Origin: Ulva prolifera
Taxonomy: Eukaryota; Chlorophyta; Ulvophyceae; Ulvales; Ulvaceae
Assembly: GCA_023078555.1 (NCBI GenBank)
Contig: CM041202.1
Location: 1,546,022 to 1,610,021, forward strand
Direction: 5' to 3'
DNA: 64,000 bases
This document shows, piece after piece, positions 9,463 to 20,360 of this stretch; position 1 is the stretch's first letter, and every line of letters begins with the position of its first letter. Made by a program: the position numbers and the translations under genes. The notes under the pieces are model-generated. The model saw nothing but the letters and a program-made list of their open reading frames with translations. It ran no database searches and was not told the origin of the DNA.

Positions 9463-11130
9463 TCAATCGCGGCGACCGGCAAGGCTGTAGATGCGCACAG
9501 TGCCATCGTTGGATGCCGTGAGGGCTGAGTTCCCGTCAGGGCTCCATGCTACCGAGTTGACAAAATATCTGTGCCCCCGCAGCTCATGCATGCGTGTGCC
9601 AGTGGCTGCGTCCCACACTGCAGCAGTACCGTCAACTGACCCCGTGGCCACCCTGGACCCGTCAGGGCTCCATGCTACTGAGTTGACCCAATTGCTGAAC
9701 CCCCGCAGCTCATGCACGCGTGTGCCAGTGGCCGCGTCCCACACCGCAGCAGTGTTGTCACCTGACCCCGTGGCCACCCTGGACCCGTCAGGGCTCCATG
9801 CTACTGAGTTGACCCAATTGCTGAACCCCCGCAGCTCATGCACGCGTGTGCCAGTGGCCGCGTCCCACACTGCAGCAGTGTTGTCACCTGACCCCGTGGC
9901 CACCCTGGACCCGTCGGGGCTCCATGCTACTGAGGTGACCCGACTGCTGTGCCCCCGCAGCTCATGCACGCGTGTGCCAGTGGCCGCGTCCCACACTGCA
10001 GCAGTGTTGTCACCTGACCCCGTGGCCACCCTGGACCCGTCGGGGCTCCATGCTACTGAGTAGATACAAAGGCTGTGCCCCCGCAGCTCATGCATGCGTG
10101 TGCCAGTGGCCGCGTCCCACACTGCAGCAGTGTTGTCATGCGACCCCGTGGCCACCCTGGACCCGTCGGGGCTCCATGCTACTGAGTTGACACAACGGCT
10201 GTGCCCCCGCAGCTCATGCATGCGTGTGCCAGTGGCCGCGTCCCACACTGCAGCAGTGTCGTCATTCGACCCCGTGGCCACCCTGGACCCGTCGGGGCTC
10301 CATGCTACTGAGTAGACACAACGGCTGTGCCCCCGCAGCTCATGCATGCGTGTGCCAGTGGCCGCATCCCACACCGCGGCAGTGTTGTCATTTGACGCTG
10401 TCACGAAAGTGCCCCCCGAGGGAGACACGGCTACGTCCATGACCGCTTCTTTTGAAACCTTGATGCTCTGCCCCTTGACAGACTCCCGCGCCAGCATGGC
10501 CTTTGCCACAGCCTTCACCCTCGCCGGGTCAGCGGTGCGGACGTCCTCTAGCTCCCGCACCTGCAGCTGCCGCTGCAGCTCCCTAACTGCCGCAGCTGTG
10601 TGCTGTGCTTGCTCTTCGCTCTGCTGGCTGCGAAGCAGCGTCGCAAGACTCATGTAGGGGTTCACATCGTCGAAGCGGTTCCTCAGCTGCCATCGCTTCT
10701 CATTCATCAGCTTCTCAACACTCGCCGCCTGCCGCAGCCTGGTGATCGTGCTACACTGCAAGTACGTGTACATCGCGATGCGGGCCTCGTGCAGGGAACC
10801 GCAGACCAATTTGAAGCACAGCAGCAGCGCCTGGTTGAGATCGGCAGCCCCTTCAGCCTCCGGGAAGAGCTGCCCGAGGCGGAGGAGCTCGCACACCACG
10901 GGCAGGCGGGTGATGGTAGTCCGCTGGATGTCCTTGCAGATGTCTTCGCACATGCCGGCGGCGATGGTGGCCTCCTGGAGGGACTGGGCGGCCTTCAGCA
11001 CCTGCCCCGCAACTTCCATCGGGCTGATGCTGCACGAGACAGTGACGAGGGCAGTGCCGACGGCGAGGTCCACCTGGCCCGCCGCAACACCCACTTCCAG
11101 CGCCATGACTGGGATCTGCAGCAGCGGCAT
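9463..11130 (-). CDS. Intronless WD40-propeller protein with MLKL/HeLo-like helical N-terminus
   Basis: A single open frame of 555 residues. Residues 1-165 are helical and Cys/Leu-rich. They contain EDICKDIQRTTITRLPVVCE, then LNQALLLCFKLVCGSLHEA, then RFDDVNPYMSLATLL. This spacing resembles the four-helix bundle at the start of MLKL and HeLo-type effectors, but I judge it by pattern only. A charged coiled-coil-like linker (about 165-224) follows. Residues 225-555 form eight WD40 blades: a half unit, seven units of exactly 42 residues sharing TAAVWDAATGTR.HELRG and SVAWSPDGSRVATGS, and a degenerate end. The units differ almost only in three or four residues after the HELRG step (SRC, SRC, SLC, SSR, SNW, SNW, RYF) and in the residue after ATGS. 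The DNA of the units is also nearly identical. There are no introns, unlike the genes from 20 kb on. Partner and pathway are unknown. By analogy with fungal NWD receptors it could be a recognition protein (inference). Confidence 0.85.
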   Translation of the reverse strand: MPLLQIPVMALEVGVAAGQVDLAVGTALVTVSCSISPMEVAGQVLKAAQSLQEATIAAGMCEDICKDIQRTTITRLPVVCELLRLGQLFPEAEGAADLNQALLLCFKLVCGSLHEARIAMYTYLQCSTITRLRQAASVEKLMNEKRWQLRNRFDDVNPYMSLATLLRSQQSEEQAQHTAAAVRELQRQLQVRELEDVRTADPARVKAVAKAMLARESVKGQSIKVSKEAVMDVAVSPSGGTFVTASNDNTAAVWDAATGTRMHELRGHSRCVYSVAWSPDGSRVATGSNDDTAAVWDAATGTRMHELRGHSRCVNSVAWSPDGSRVATGSHDNTAAVWDAATGTRMHELRGHSLCIYSVAWSPDGSRVATGSGDNTAAVWDAATGTRVHELRGHSSRVTSVAWSPDGSRVATGSGDNTAAVWDAATGTRVHELRGFSNWVNSVAWSPDGSRVATGSGDNTAAVWDAATGTRVHELRGFSNWVNSVAWSPDGSRVATGSVDGTAAVWDAATGTRMHELRGHRYFVNSVAWSPDGNSALTASNDGTVRIYSLAGRRD

Positions 11131-14100
11131 ACACCATGCTCACAAGGACACCTTGAATGCGAGGCAGGTGGACCCACAAACATCACACAACGCTACAGCG
11201 CAACAAACGAACATGATTACTGTTGATGTGTAGTACAGTCCCGAGCGACGTGTTATGTTTACAAAAGAGTGAACGGAAGAAGGCAATCATCAAAACGTGG
11301 TATGCCAGACAGCATAAGGGAACCTCCTCGGCAATTAGAAGACTAGGATCTAGCTGAAGCAGCGACATGTGCTGACTGGATATACAGGGGGGCGGCTGGC
11401 AGCGTCGCTGGGCACACCCGCAGCCGGTGGGCCCTGCCAGGCAGTGCTCGAGACGATCGCGCCTGGCGCAACGCTTTTGGAGTCACATTCAGCAACCACG
11501 TATGCATTTAGAGGGTATCGGTAGCTGCATCGGTGCCTCAGACGGCTTCAATATGATCAATTTTATCTTTTCATTTTTTCAAATCAAGAACTTTCATCTT
11601 CCATGTAGCTGTCGCGTGCATGATTGGCTGAACACTCTCCGAGCGCAGTTGATTCGGATGCATCAATCGGATGCGATTCGAATCGGATGGGATTCGGTTT
11701 CAGTATTTGTTTTCTCCCGTTCACTCTTTTGTACTAACTCTCCGAGCGCACGAGCCGGCGCGAAACCTCTACACGATCGCGACTGCAATTGCAACGCGGC
11801 ACCGTTGTCTGAACTGGAAGACCCCGCTCCAGAATTGCCACACATAGATCAACATTTTTGTCTGCTGTCAGGGAGTACAGGTTTGGGACCAACCGTTGAC
11901 GTACGCGTAGTCCCCAGACAAGGCTGTGCCACTACGGGCCGGACTCACACCTGCACGTCTGGGCTCCGAAACCGCGCAGCAGGGTCGATCGATGGTTGAA
12001 TGAGATATTCTTCGGGAGCTCCTTCGCTGGTCAACACGCTGAGTCGGCCCCAGAGGAGGTGCGCCAAGAGGAGGTCCGATTAGGCGCTCACAGACCTGTC
12101 CGATGGTTGCTGGCAGCTATAAGGCCCCACCTGGCAGCAAATGTAGGCGCACATGTGATCAAGGCGTACTTATGCCGACAAGTACGGCTGTATCATGTAT
12201 GATACATCATGGCGATGTTGGATAAAGCAGCACATATGCATTCACGTACGCGTGGCTTCTGACCAGGTGCGGTGGTGTGAGCCGTTGTTGGAGGATCGGT
12301 GTGAGGTGGAGACCACTTGGACCCACGCACCCATATCCCGAACGCGCCTCAACAAGATTCGCAAAAACTTTCGAAGGGGCTAGCTACCAGGCACATCCCT
12401 TCAGAAAACGCAACTCACAGACCCTCGATGATCAGAACAGCCTCGAGGCCTTGAGATCTCAGAACTTCTTGAAGCGTTTGAATACTAGTGAGGACCAAGT
12501 GGCTGAGGCAGGAGCATGTTGATGCATGCACATACCCTCAGAAGGGAAAGGAAACATATGTGTATGCATGGTGAGTCGCGAGAGGCCGGTCTGGACATCG
12601 CGGAATATAGCATCATGTACTGCTGTCATCATGTACTGCTGTTACGGTAAGAGGTCTGCTGATGGTAGTACAGACATCGACAGATCTGTACTACAGTGCA
12701 ACAGTAGTAGGCAGCCTCTCCCTAGATCAATACAAGTCACCATGGTGGGCGCCACGTGGCCTGAAGGCTATATGTAGTCACCAGCTGCAGCGCCAGGGCC
12801 GTGGGGGCCCCGGGGTGGAGGCATCAGCCTCAGTGCACGGACATGCGCATGCAGGCATCATGAGACCGTGCACTGCCGAACAAACCCCGCGGCCAGCCAC
12901 CACTAACTCGTGCGTACTATTGTGTACACAGGGTACGGGTGGAGTGTACGGGTGGAGTATGCGGGGCTGGCGCCCCAGTGCAGTGTCTAGCGCCCGTTGC
13001 GGGCCGGGGGCTCAGGCTGGTGGGGCCAAGTGTTACAAGGTTCAGGCAGAGTGCAAGGAGTACAAGGCAGCGAGGCGGGAGGCACCGGTGCTTGCTAGGT
13101 TCGCGTATCAAAATCAGCAAGCAGCGCAGGAACAGACCCAGCAACGCGGTCCGCCGCCCCCATGCTGCGGTCCTAGCAGCGCACACACAACCCACCACGG
13201 CGCGGGGCCAAGTGCATCGCCACTGCAAAGGTGGGACGTGTTGATACCGTTGATAGCCGCAGTCCGTCTCAATTTTTACCAGTCTCAGTCTTGAAAAGAA
13301 TCGACCAGTTCGGTCCCTCCATGGGCAGGCCTAGGACCAGTCTGGCAAATGGACAACTTCAACTGCCATGAACATCTAGAGGTACATAGCCTTGTAGGAA
13401 ACGCTGGTATCACAGAAATAGCCACTTTGCAGGGCCGCCGCTCCGCCTCGCCGGCGCTGCCGCCCTCACCGGCCCCAACCGCCTCGCCGTCCCACCTCGC
13501 CAGCCCCGCCCAGCTTGCCGTCCCCCCTCACCCGCCCTGCCTGCGTCACCACCTTCATCCTTGCAACATGTGCACACAGCAGGGCGACGCCAGGGCATCG
13601 CAGCTAGTAATGATGAGGCAAAGCATGCCACAGCTCGGCCACCTGCGCCGGGCAAGCCCCGGCGCCATGCAGATGTATGACCTGAGCACTTCATTGTCGG
13701 AAAAGTGTATGGTGGACATGTGCATACACCCCTGCGTGGCTGCAGCTGCATATACATGTATACATGCCAGTAGCCTGTTCAATCGCCTGGCAGCGTTTTC
13801 ACAGTTCCCTGCCTGACTAGGTTGTGGACACTCGGAGTTGTTCTATATATGTGATGGGTCCAATGACCCGATGCCGGTGTGGCTGTGGTGCTGCATTTTT
13901 GGCTTTCTGGCGGAGGCTCTGGCACATACTGCTGTTGGGATGTGTGTATACGCTCAGGGGGCCATGTCGTGCGTGCGGCAGTTGTACCTGGTGACGGACC
14001 TACTAAAATCCGTGACGGGTATGACAGCGCTGCGGCGTGCTGCGCGTGCTGGGTAACCTGTGGCGGCCCGGAACGCTCACAACATATCACCGAGCCGTGC

Positions 14101-14730
14101 CCGAAGACATGAGTTCAAAATTGGCCTAGGAGTGTTTGCTACAGTCAACATGACATACCAGAGCCAACGCTCAACACTCAAGAAAAGCCCTTCAAGGTGT
14201 GTCTGCTGCAGAACAGCATTAGATGCCAGAAGAAAGCGACAGATATCAGAGAGACAGAGTCGCGCAGGATGGCCCCGTGGAACATATATATTCTGTCTAT
14301 TCCATGGTCAGTCTTCAGAGAACATGTTACACCACCATGCTAGTCAACACGGATCATCATCATTCTGTGCCTGAAACGGCATCTCATACTATCATGATTC
14401 GAGAAAACACCTGTGTTCATACGCCCTGCGCGGCTGCAGGTCTACACCACGTGGTGCACATCCCTCCTACGTATACGCCCCCAGCACAACTCATGCAAGC
14501 GCCCGGGGGGTTGGCTGTGACTATCCCGCCATCCACACATCGCCACACGCCCGGTGAGTCCAGCGGGATGCATCCGACGTGCGAATGGTGCGACCGTGGG
14601 CAAAGGTCATCAACACCCCCGCGTCAGCGGAGGCGGCAGCCCTGTTGAGCCCAAGACCGGGTACCCTACTTAAGGCAGGAGGACTGCATCGATGACGTGT
14701 ACGACGGACGAGCAGACGGCGATGTCTGCG
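11117..14730. repeat. Segmental duplication, copy B
   Basis: Counterpart of 1-4260. It links the 5' end of the complete WD40 gene with the last exon of the intact FAS1 gene at 14,670. Together with copy A it shows that the unit WD40 - spacer - FAS1 was duplicated in tandem with the same orientation, the minus-strand FAS1 lying upstream of the minus-strand WD40. Copies are diverged by many point changes, so the event is not very recent. No conserved reading frame is seen in the spacer. Confidence 0.85.
11648..11736 (+). mobile_element. 89-bp insertion with 14-bp target-site duplication
   Basis: The insert starts gttgattcggatgc and ends in a block tttgttttctcccgttcact-cttttgta. It is flanked by direct repeats of actctccgagcgca (11,634-11,647 and 11,737-11,750). 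The matching place in duplication copy A (509-522) has the target once, with two changes, and no insert. That is an empty site. Related sequence recurs at 16,423-16,476 and 31,098-31,138. It has no room for a protein, so it must be non-autonomous. Confidence 0.75.
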
Positions 14731-16019
14731 GCGGCGACAGTCGCAACGACGCCGGAGGCGGAGGTGAAGGTGACGCCCTCGGCGGTGACGCCGACGGTGA
14801 GGTCGCCGCCGGAGAGGGTGGTGACAACCATGCCGTCGGTGAGGTCACCAGCGAAGACGGCGCCGTCGATGACGTGTAGGGTCAGGATCTGCAGCGGGGC
14901 AGGGGCCCAGTGAGTGACGGCGTCAACAACAGTTTGACACATTAAGTTGACAACCGATTCATGCAGCGAGGAAGTGTCGACGCTGTGACCGATACAGGCA
15001 TGATGTCGAGCTCATGCGAAATGTGGCGGGGGGGGGGGGGGGGGGGCGGCCCCGGGGGGGGGGGGGGGGCGTCGATTTGCGAGTCACAGGGCAGCAGATC
15101 CGGGTCAGCTGGAGCAAGACACCCTTGATGCCGAGGTCGACGCACGGATGTTCAGCAGATCTGTCTAGACAGATAGGAACTAAGGCAGTGCATACATCAG
15201 CAGAGTGCTGCAAGCTAGAGCCGCTCAGGCTGCAATGAGGTGGGACGGTAGCGGGGGGTGGGGGGCAGCAGCGCACCCCGGCGAGGACCTCGGGCTGCTC
15301 TAGGAGGGAGGCCAGGGTGTCGGGGTCGATGGCGGCGAAGGCGCTGTTGGCGGGGGCGAGCACGGTCAGTGTGGAGGTGGGGTCGCTGAGGGCCTCCTCA
15401 ATGCCGGCAGCCTGCACACCGCCCGTGACGTCACACCATGGCTCAAACCCCCACACAATGATTGCAGCTGGTCGCTGTCGGTGCATGCATATGGGTGCTG
15501 TTTGCATGTGGCAGCCCTCAGGCTGTCAAGTCGCAGCATCAAAGTCAACACGATTATCGCGATCCCAGCATCGCAGCCCCACGCAGCAGGGCGGGAAATG
15601 CGGCAACGATGGCTTCTCTCGGCGCACAGCAAATGCCATGCAGCTGGGGGAATGTCCGGGGGGCGTACAGCGACAGCGGCGCCGAGGGTGGAGAGGTCCG
15701 GGGTGGCGGCGACAGCGTCAAGGAGGGAGGTCTGGCATGCCATGTCGGGGTCCATGCCGCCGTATGCACCGGCCTCGTCGCCGTAAGCGCCGGCCTCGTC
15801 GCCGTAAGCGCCGGCCTCGTCGCCGTACATGCCGTCACGCATGCGTGGAGGGTCCACTGGGCGCTCGCGGCGGCCGCGGCGGTCACTGCGCTCCCGGACG
15901 GCATCCTCGGGGCGGTCGCCGCGGGGGCGGCGCATGCGGGAGCTCTCCGCTGCCGCGGGGGCAACGAGGAGGACGCACGCGAGGGCGAGGAGTGCCATGA
16001 AGCGGACGGGAGCAAACAT
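14670..16019 (-). CDS. Secreted FAS1 (fasciclin-domain) protein
   Basis: Three exons: 16,019-15,669, 15,411-15,277 and 14,888-14,670. Donors are GTACGC and GTGCGC, acceptors TGCAG, and both introns are phase 0. The product is about 234 residues. Residues 1-25 (MFAPVRFMALLALACVLLVAPAAA) are a signal peptide, so the protein enters the secretory route. A very basic Arg/Asp/Pro-rich linker follows, then three tandem copies of DEAGAYG. One FAS1 domain runs from CQTSLLDAVAATPDLSTL through TLTVLAPANSAFAAIDPD (the H1 motif) and ILTLHVIDGAVFAGDLTDG to VVHVIDAVLLP (the H2 motif) at the C-terminus. No GPI signal or membrane anchor follows. FAS1 proteins mediate adhesion at the cell surface or matrix; here the partner is unknown. 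The second intron carries two long C runs (G on plus). It lies upstream of, and on the same strand as, the WD40 gene. Confidence 0.8.
15028..15069 (+). repeat. Two long G runs (19 G and 16 G) in a FAS1 intron
   Basis: Uninterrupted G at 15,028-15,046 and 15,054-15,069, separated by cggcccc. They lie in the second intron of the minus-strand FAS1 gene, so they read as C runs in its transcript. They could form G-quadruplex DNA or be a place where assembly length is uncertain. Confidence 0.85.
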
Positions 16020-16422
16020 CTTGTTAGATTTGAAGATTTGCCTGCACAGTGGATTGGGGTGGGGGGTGGGGCCAAAAGCAGGCATACATACTATGTAGTA
16101 GTGTGCAGCTTATGCTTATGGATTGCAGCTTACGCTTCTCTGCAACACAGGGACGGAGCGGACTCGAGACGCATGCACAGGTAGCGCTGCGGGAATTTCA
16201 AGCGAACTGCACAGTAAGGCCTCACAGCCACAGCACTTGTGTACAAGAACAGAGGCCGAGGAGGTGCTGGAGCTCCTAGGGCTGTGTATACACAATTGTG
16301 TACTAAGGCGATGCATACACGCGACGACGTCGGCAGGTCCATGCATGTCGTCCGCAAGGACTGGGGCGACAGCTACATGTGCGGTTGTAGTGTTCGTGTG
16401 TGTGTGAGTGTATGTTGCATTT

Positions 16423-16476
16423 GATTCGGATGAGATTCGGTTTCAGTGTTTGTTTTCTCCCGTTCACTCTTTTGTA
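16423..16476 (+). mobile_element. Copy of the short insertion element
   Basis: gattcggatgagattcggtt followed by tcagtgtttgttttctcccg and the end block ttcactcttttgta match the right two thirds of the 89-bp insertion at 11,648-11,736. No clear target-site duplication is seen. Flanks are unrelated. Confidence 0.65.
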
Positions 16477-17039
16477 AATAGGAACATGTGCGAGCCCGCC
16501 GCTGCCACTGGCCTCTGATGGGGATGATGAAGTACTGCCGCTGGCAGCCGCACCACAACGTGAACGCACGAACAAGGGTTATGTCATGATCAGCGGATCG
16601 GAATTCGCTAACCATGCCTCGCGATGTGACCGGGTCTTGCCGATCACGCCTTATATGAAAGGCTTTCATCGATAAGACTGTGCATGCATGAGTACACCAC
16701 GGCTGCAGACGAGACCTCAAGAGTGCATTGAATATGTGCTTACAAAAGAGTGAACATGTACTGTATTCCAGCACACTCACGGTAAGGCAGAGGGTACCGT
16801 GACACCGTGCGGCCCGACTCGGAGCTCGTGACGCGATCGCGAAGGCTACACACGTATACGTATACACGTGCGCCGAAAATCGAGGAACCTCACTCACAGT
16901 CCGTTCAAAGGCAGTCTACACGAAGCCCAGATGCGCCTTCACAACAGCGCTGCTGCCCATGGCTGAGCCAGAGGTGCTTCAGTTGTTACGGAGCTCAAAG
17001 CTCTAGTAGAGCGGGGGTGAGCATGATCATTTGCCTCAC

Positions 17040-17191
17040 TCATGGCCGAATCGCTAGCATCGAGGCAACGACCAGAATGGCCACGACCAGCACAATATGA
17101 TGCAGCCCATTCTGCATCGCAGACGACTGCAAGCTGCCGTCCTGGACGGCCGCGAAAACACGCGATGGCGCAAGCACGGATGCGGAGGCAG
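17040..17191 (-). CDS. Possible last exon with a C-terminal membrane anchor
   Basis: After a TGCAG acceptor the minus strand reads an open frame ending LHHIVLVVAILVVASMLA then IRP and TGA. This is a hydrophobic segment at the very C-terminus, as in tail-anchored or SNARE-like proteins. I cannot find convincing upstream exons, and the preceding residues match no family I know. Low confidence; it may be chance. Confidence 0.25.
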
Positions 17192-19766
17192 CTGCAGCGA
17201 ATGTGGCTAGCTGGCACGATATGCGCAGCGGCCCGAAACCGCAGCCAGATTCTGACAGCAAGCACATACCTACGCAGAAATCTGTTCGAGAACAGCCTGT
17301 GTGGAAGGCACGCTGGACACGGACAGAGGCGTCAGAGCACACACCTGAGGAGAAGAGCTGTTAGGTAAGCCTTCGAGTCGCGAATCGAGCTGTTCCAGAG
17401 AGAAGCTTGAAATTAAATGTAAAGATGCTGCAGACTATCAGCTGGTATGCAAAGAGAATTGTGTGATACGACTGCGTGAATAAGCATATATATACGGAAT
17501 CCGGCAAATGTGCGTGATGACGAGCTGAGCATCAATGCGAACACATGGCCGGAGGCCTCAAGGAGGCTCGCGAGGCTCAATGCATGTATGAGGCCACGTG
17601 CATTGGTCCTGTGGCTGGCATCGCTCGTGTGATTGCGAGTAATACCATGGTTGACGTAACCGCAGCCAGGCGCATGCCGTGCCCAGCACCCGCTGGGTGA
17701 GAGCAAGTCGGAGAGACAGATAGCACCGCAGCAACTGCACAAGGACACATCTCAACAAGCGCCCACTCTGCACAGGGAGAGATCTTGCATAACGGCTGAT
17801 CGGACAAAAAATGATGCTAATGCGAGGCTGTAGAATATTCAGTGATAGTTTGATTACTAATGGACAAGTCGATAAAAAAAAACCTTTGCGCCGATCACGG
17901 AAGAACGTCAGGCTCGTAATCGCGATCACGCTGTGCTTGTTACGATAGCCACAGCACTTCCTGCTCGGAACAATAACGCGTGGGCCGTAACGCTGTGATG
18001 ATGGCGCTGACCGCCACAAGCGTAAAATGCATCAGGCATACTTCAGGTCTACGTGGGCTCAGTAGTGGTTCCAGAACCATCGGGGCTGAGCAGCGCACAA
18101 GCGCTCTCTGGAAGTAACCCTTGCCGACGTATTCGCCGTGCATTGGCCCCAACAGCTACCACTCGTTCGATTGCATCGTAGTGTCATGTGTGCAAAATAG
18201 TGGCCAGGCAGCATGCTGGCAATGCAGCGTGGAGATTGCAGTACTTGCTGTATGCCAAGGGACACATAGCTTCCCAGGGCCTGCAGAGACTGGAGCCACG
18301 TCCACCATACAAGCAATGTCTTGGGATGGCAAGCCAGAGCAGCTATGTGGTTGCAGGCAACATGATATCGACACGAGAGTTGCAGTTTAATATCTCCAAC
18401 ATCAGCCCATCCCCGCAGCTTCAGGCACAGTGACAGAGAACAGCGATGCCTTTGCAAACTCTAGACACACGCCAGCATGCAGATACATCCCAATGCGGGA
18501 CTGTTGGTCTGCTGTTCATGTGCACGAAATACTCCCGCATGGATATGTACTGAGAGCACTTACAGAAGAAAACTGGCATACACAATACATACATGCCATA
18601 CATACTTCACAAATACATATAGCCACATGATGTGTATGCCTGTACAGTGCAAGTTAATGAGTACAGGCGTATACTCTTCCGCACCAGCTTCCACACACAC
18701 AAATATACTGCACTGCGTTTTGCGACGACCTGCTAGCGCGGTGCTGCGCGAAGAGAGCATGCATCGGCTAAAACACATGTGCTAAAATCCGGTTGAGTCT
18801 CAAGGACAAAAATTAGCTCTTACACAGGGCTGATGCCTGACGCCTGTGGGGTGAGCGCGCATGGTGTGTCGTAGCACGTGTAGAGCATAAACGGCGCGGT
18901 GCTCTGGGCGTCCAGCCATCATTACACACCGCTGGGCACGTGAGATATGGCAAAGCGTTCCTTCAGCCAAAACTCTGCGTGCGCACGAGTGTGTAGGCTT
19001 CCCGCCGAGGCGTGTCGTGCTCGATGTAGTGTCCCACGTCAGGCGAATGAACACACAGGATCATCTGCCAGACTCACGAAAGTTTTAAAATGCTATACTG
19101 TGCTTCTGTACGCAATGCATGCACAATGTCCTGCCGCGGCTCTGCCAGCCGTGCGTGTGTGACGTCCTCAAACGTGACAGCGCGATTACCGAATCAGGGC
19201 CTGCTTACAAACACAAGTTTGGAATTTATACTTCAATATATCTGATCAGCACGTTGCATTGTAAGAAGGCGACGCTGTGATTGATCGACCGGACCATGCA
19301 CGAGACTGTGAGGCTCACGGTGGTATGTGGGCGTAGTATTGATCCAGTGGTCATGTGCCAATTAAAACGTTTTGCACGCATACACCTGTCTTGCGACCGA
19401 TTAAGGTAACATATTTTACTTGCAACAGTGCACTGCTGCATGCATTCAAGCTCCGGCCTGCTCCATCTCATAAGTTGCTTCACACACACTGTGAAGGTAC
19501 ATTGTCAGCACATGTACACCGCATGGCGTGGTGGCCAAGACGAGAATACTTGCAGCCAACTGATTTTACCTACAGCTGCTAGGCATGCCTGAAGGTTACA
19601 CAAATCTGATCAGTGCAACATGCAAATGCAGAACCAGCGATTGACGACATTCAGCGAAGAGCAAGCATGTCTACCCAATCGGGGGTCCACCACAATTAAC
19701 ACTAATGCTACGACTGCAACATGTGTCTGACCGTGTTGTGCATCATCAATCATCGTGCTGCCGCTG

Positions 19767-19816
19767 CCGCCTAATCGGAATACAGAAAGTTCCGCCTAAT
19801 CAGAATACAGAAAGTT
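19767..19816. repeat. 25-bp tandem duplication
   Basis: ccgcctaatcggaatacaga plus aagtt occurs twice in a row with one change (g to a). No coding or regulatory role is visible. Confidence 0.8.
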
Positions 19817-20360
19817 CTCGACACATCCACCCAAGGCCGGCAGATGCATCCCTGGAGAGTGCACATCGCGACTGTGCATCCAGACTCTCACACATGTCAG
19901 GTATAACCCTCTGGAGTCCGGTTGCGTGTCTCAGGGACCCATGCGCATTGTGGCAGGTACTATATGCATGATGCTCTGGGCCATAGCAGACGATTCCATC
20001 AAACAGTGGAGCATGCCATCCATACGAGTGATCACTCATTTTACATCACATCCGCATCACTCCCGCAATCCCAACCACCAGCCACGTTGCACAGGCCACA
20101 CCCCCCCAAAAGCACGAGCCTCTCCGCATCAGTCAGCAATGCCTCAGCAGTGGTGCTATTGGCACAACTGAGACACTGGCGTCGCGTGTGTGAACCGTAG
20201 TCTACTTGCTCCAAATGGTAGACATGTGTACACCTGCGGAGGTGCAACACACAACCAGCCGTGGCTGCACATCCTGTCCTGCCCATGGCCGCAAACACAA
20301 CATGGCGGCCGATGTAGCGTGGCAATGTGCGGGAGGCTGCACAGAGAGGCTTGATCAACG

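Larger units (their letters stand above)
16020..20360. other. 4.3-kb stretch without a well-supported gene
   Basis: I find only short unremarkable frames, two copies or part copies of the short insertion element (16,423-16,476; reverse-oriented tail at 16,740-16,756), a weak tail-anchor candidate (17,040-17,191) and a 25-bp tandem duplication (19,767-19,816). A gene with small exons could be hidden here. Confidence 0.5.

Noticed and set aside
9491..10442. Long plus-strand open frames rich in VPVAASHTAAV-type repeats
   Set aside because: They are the antisense of the 126-bp WD40 units; a repeat length divisible by 3 keeps the opposite frames open too.
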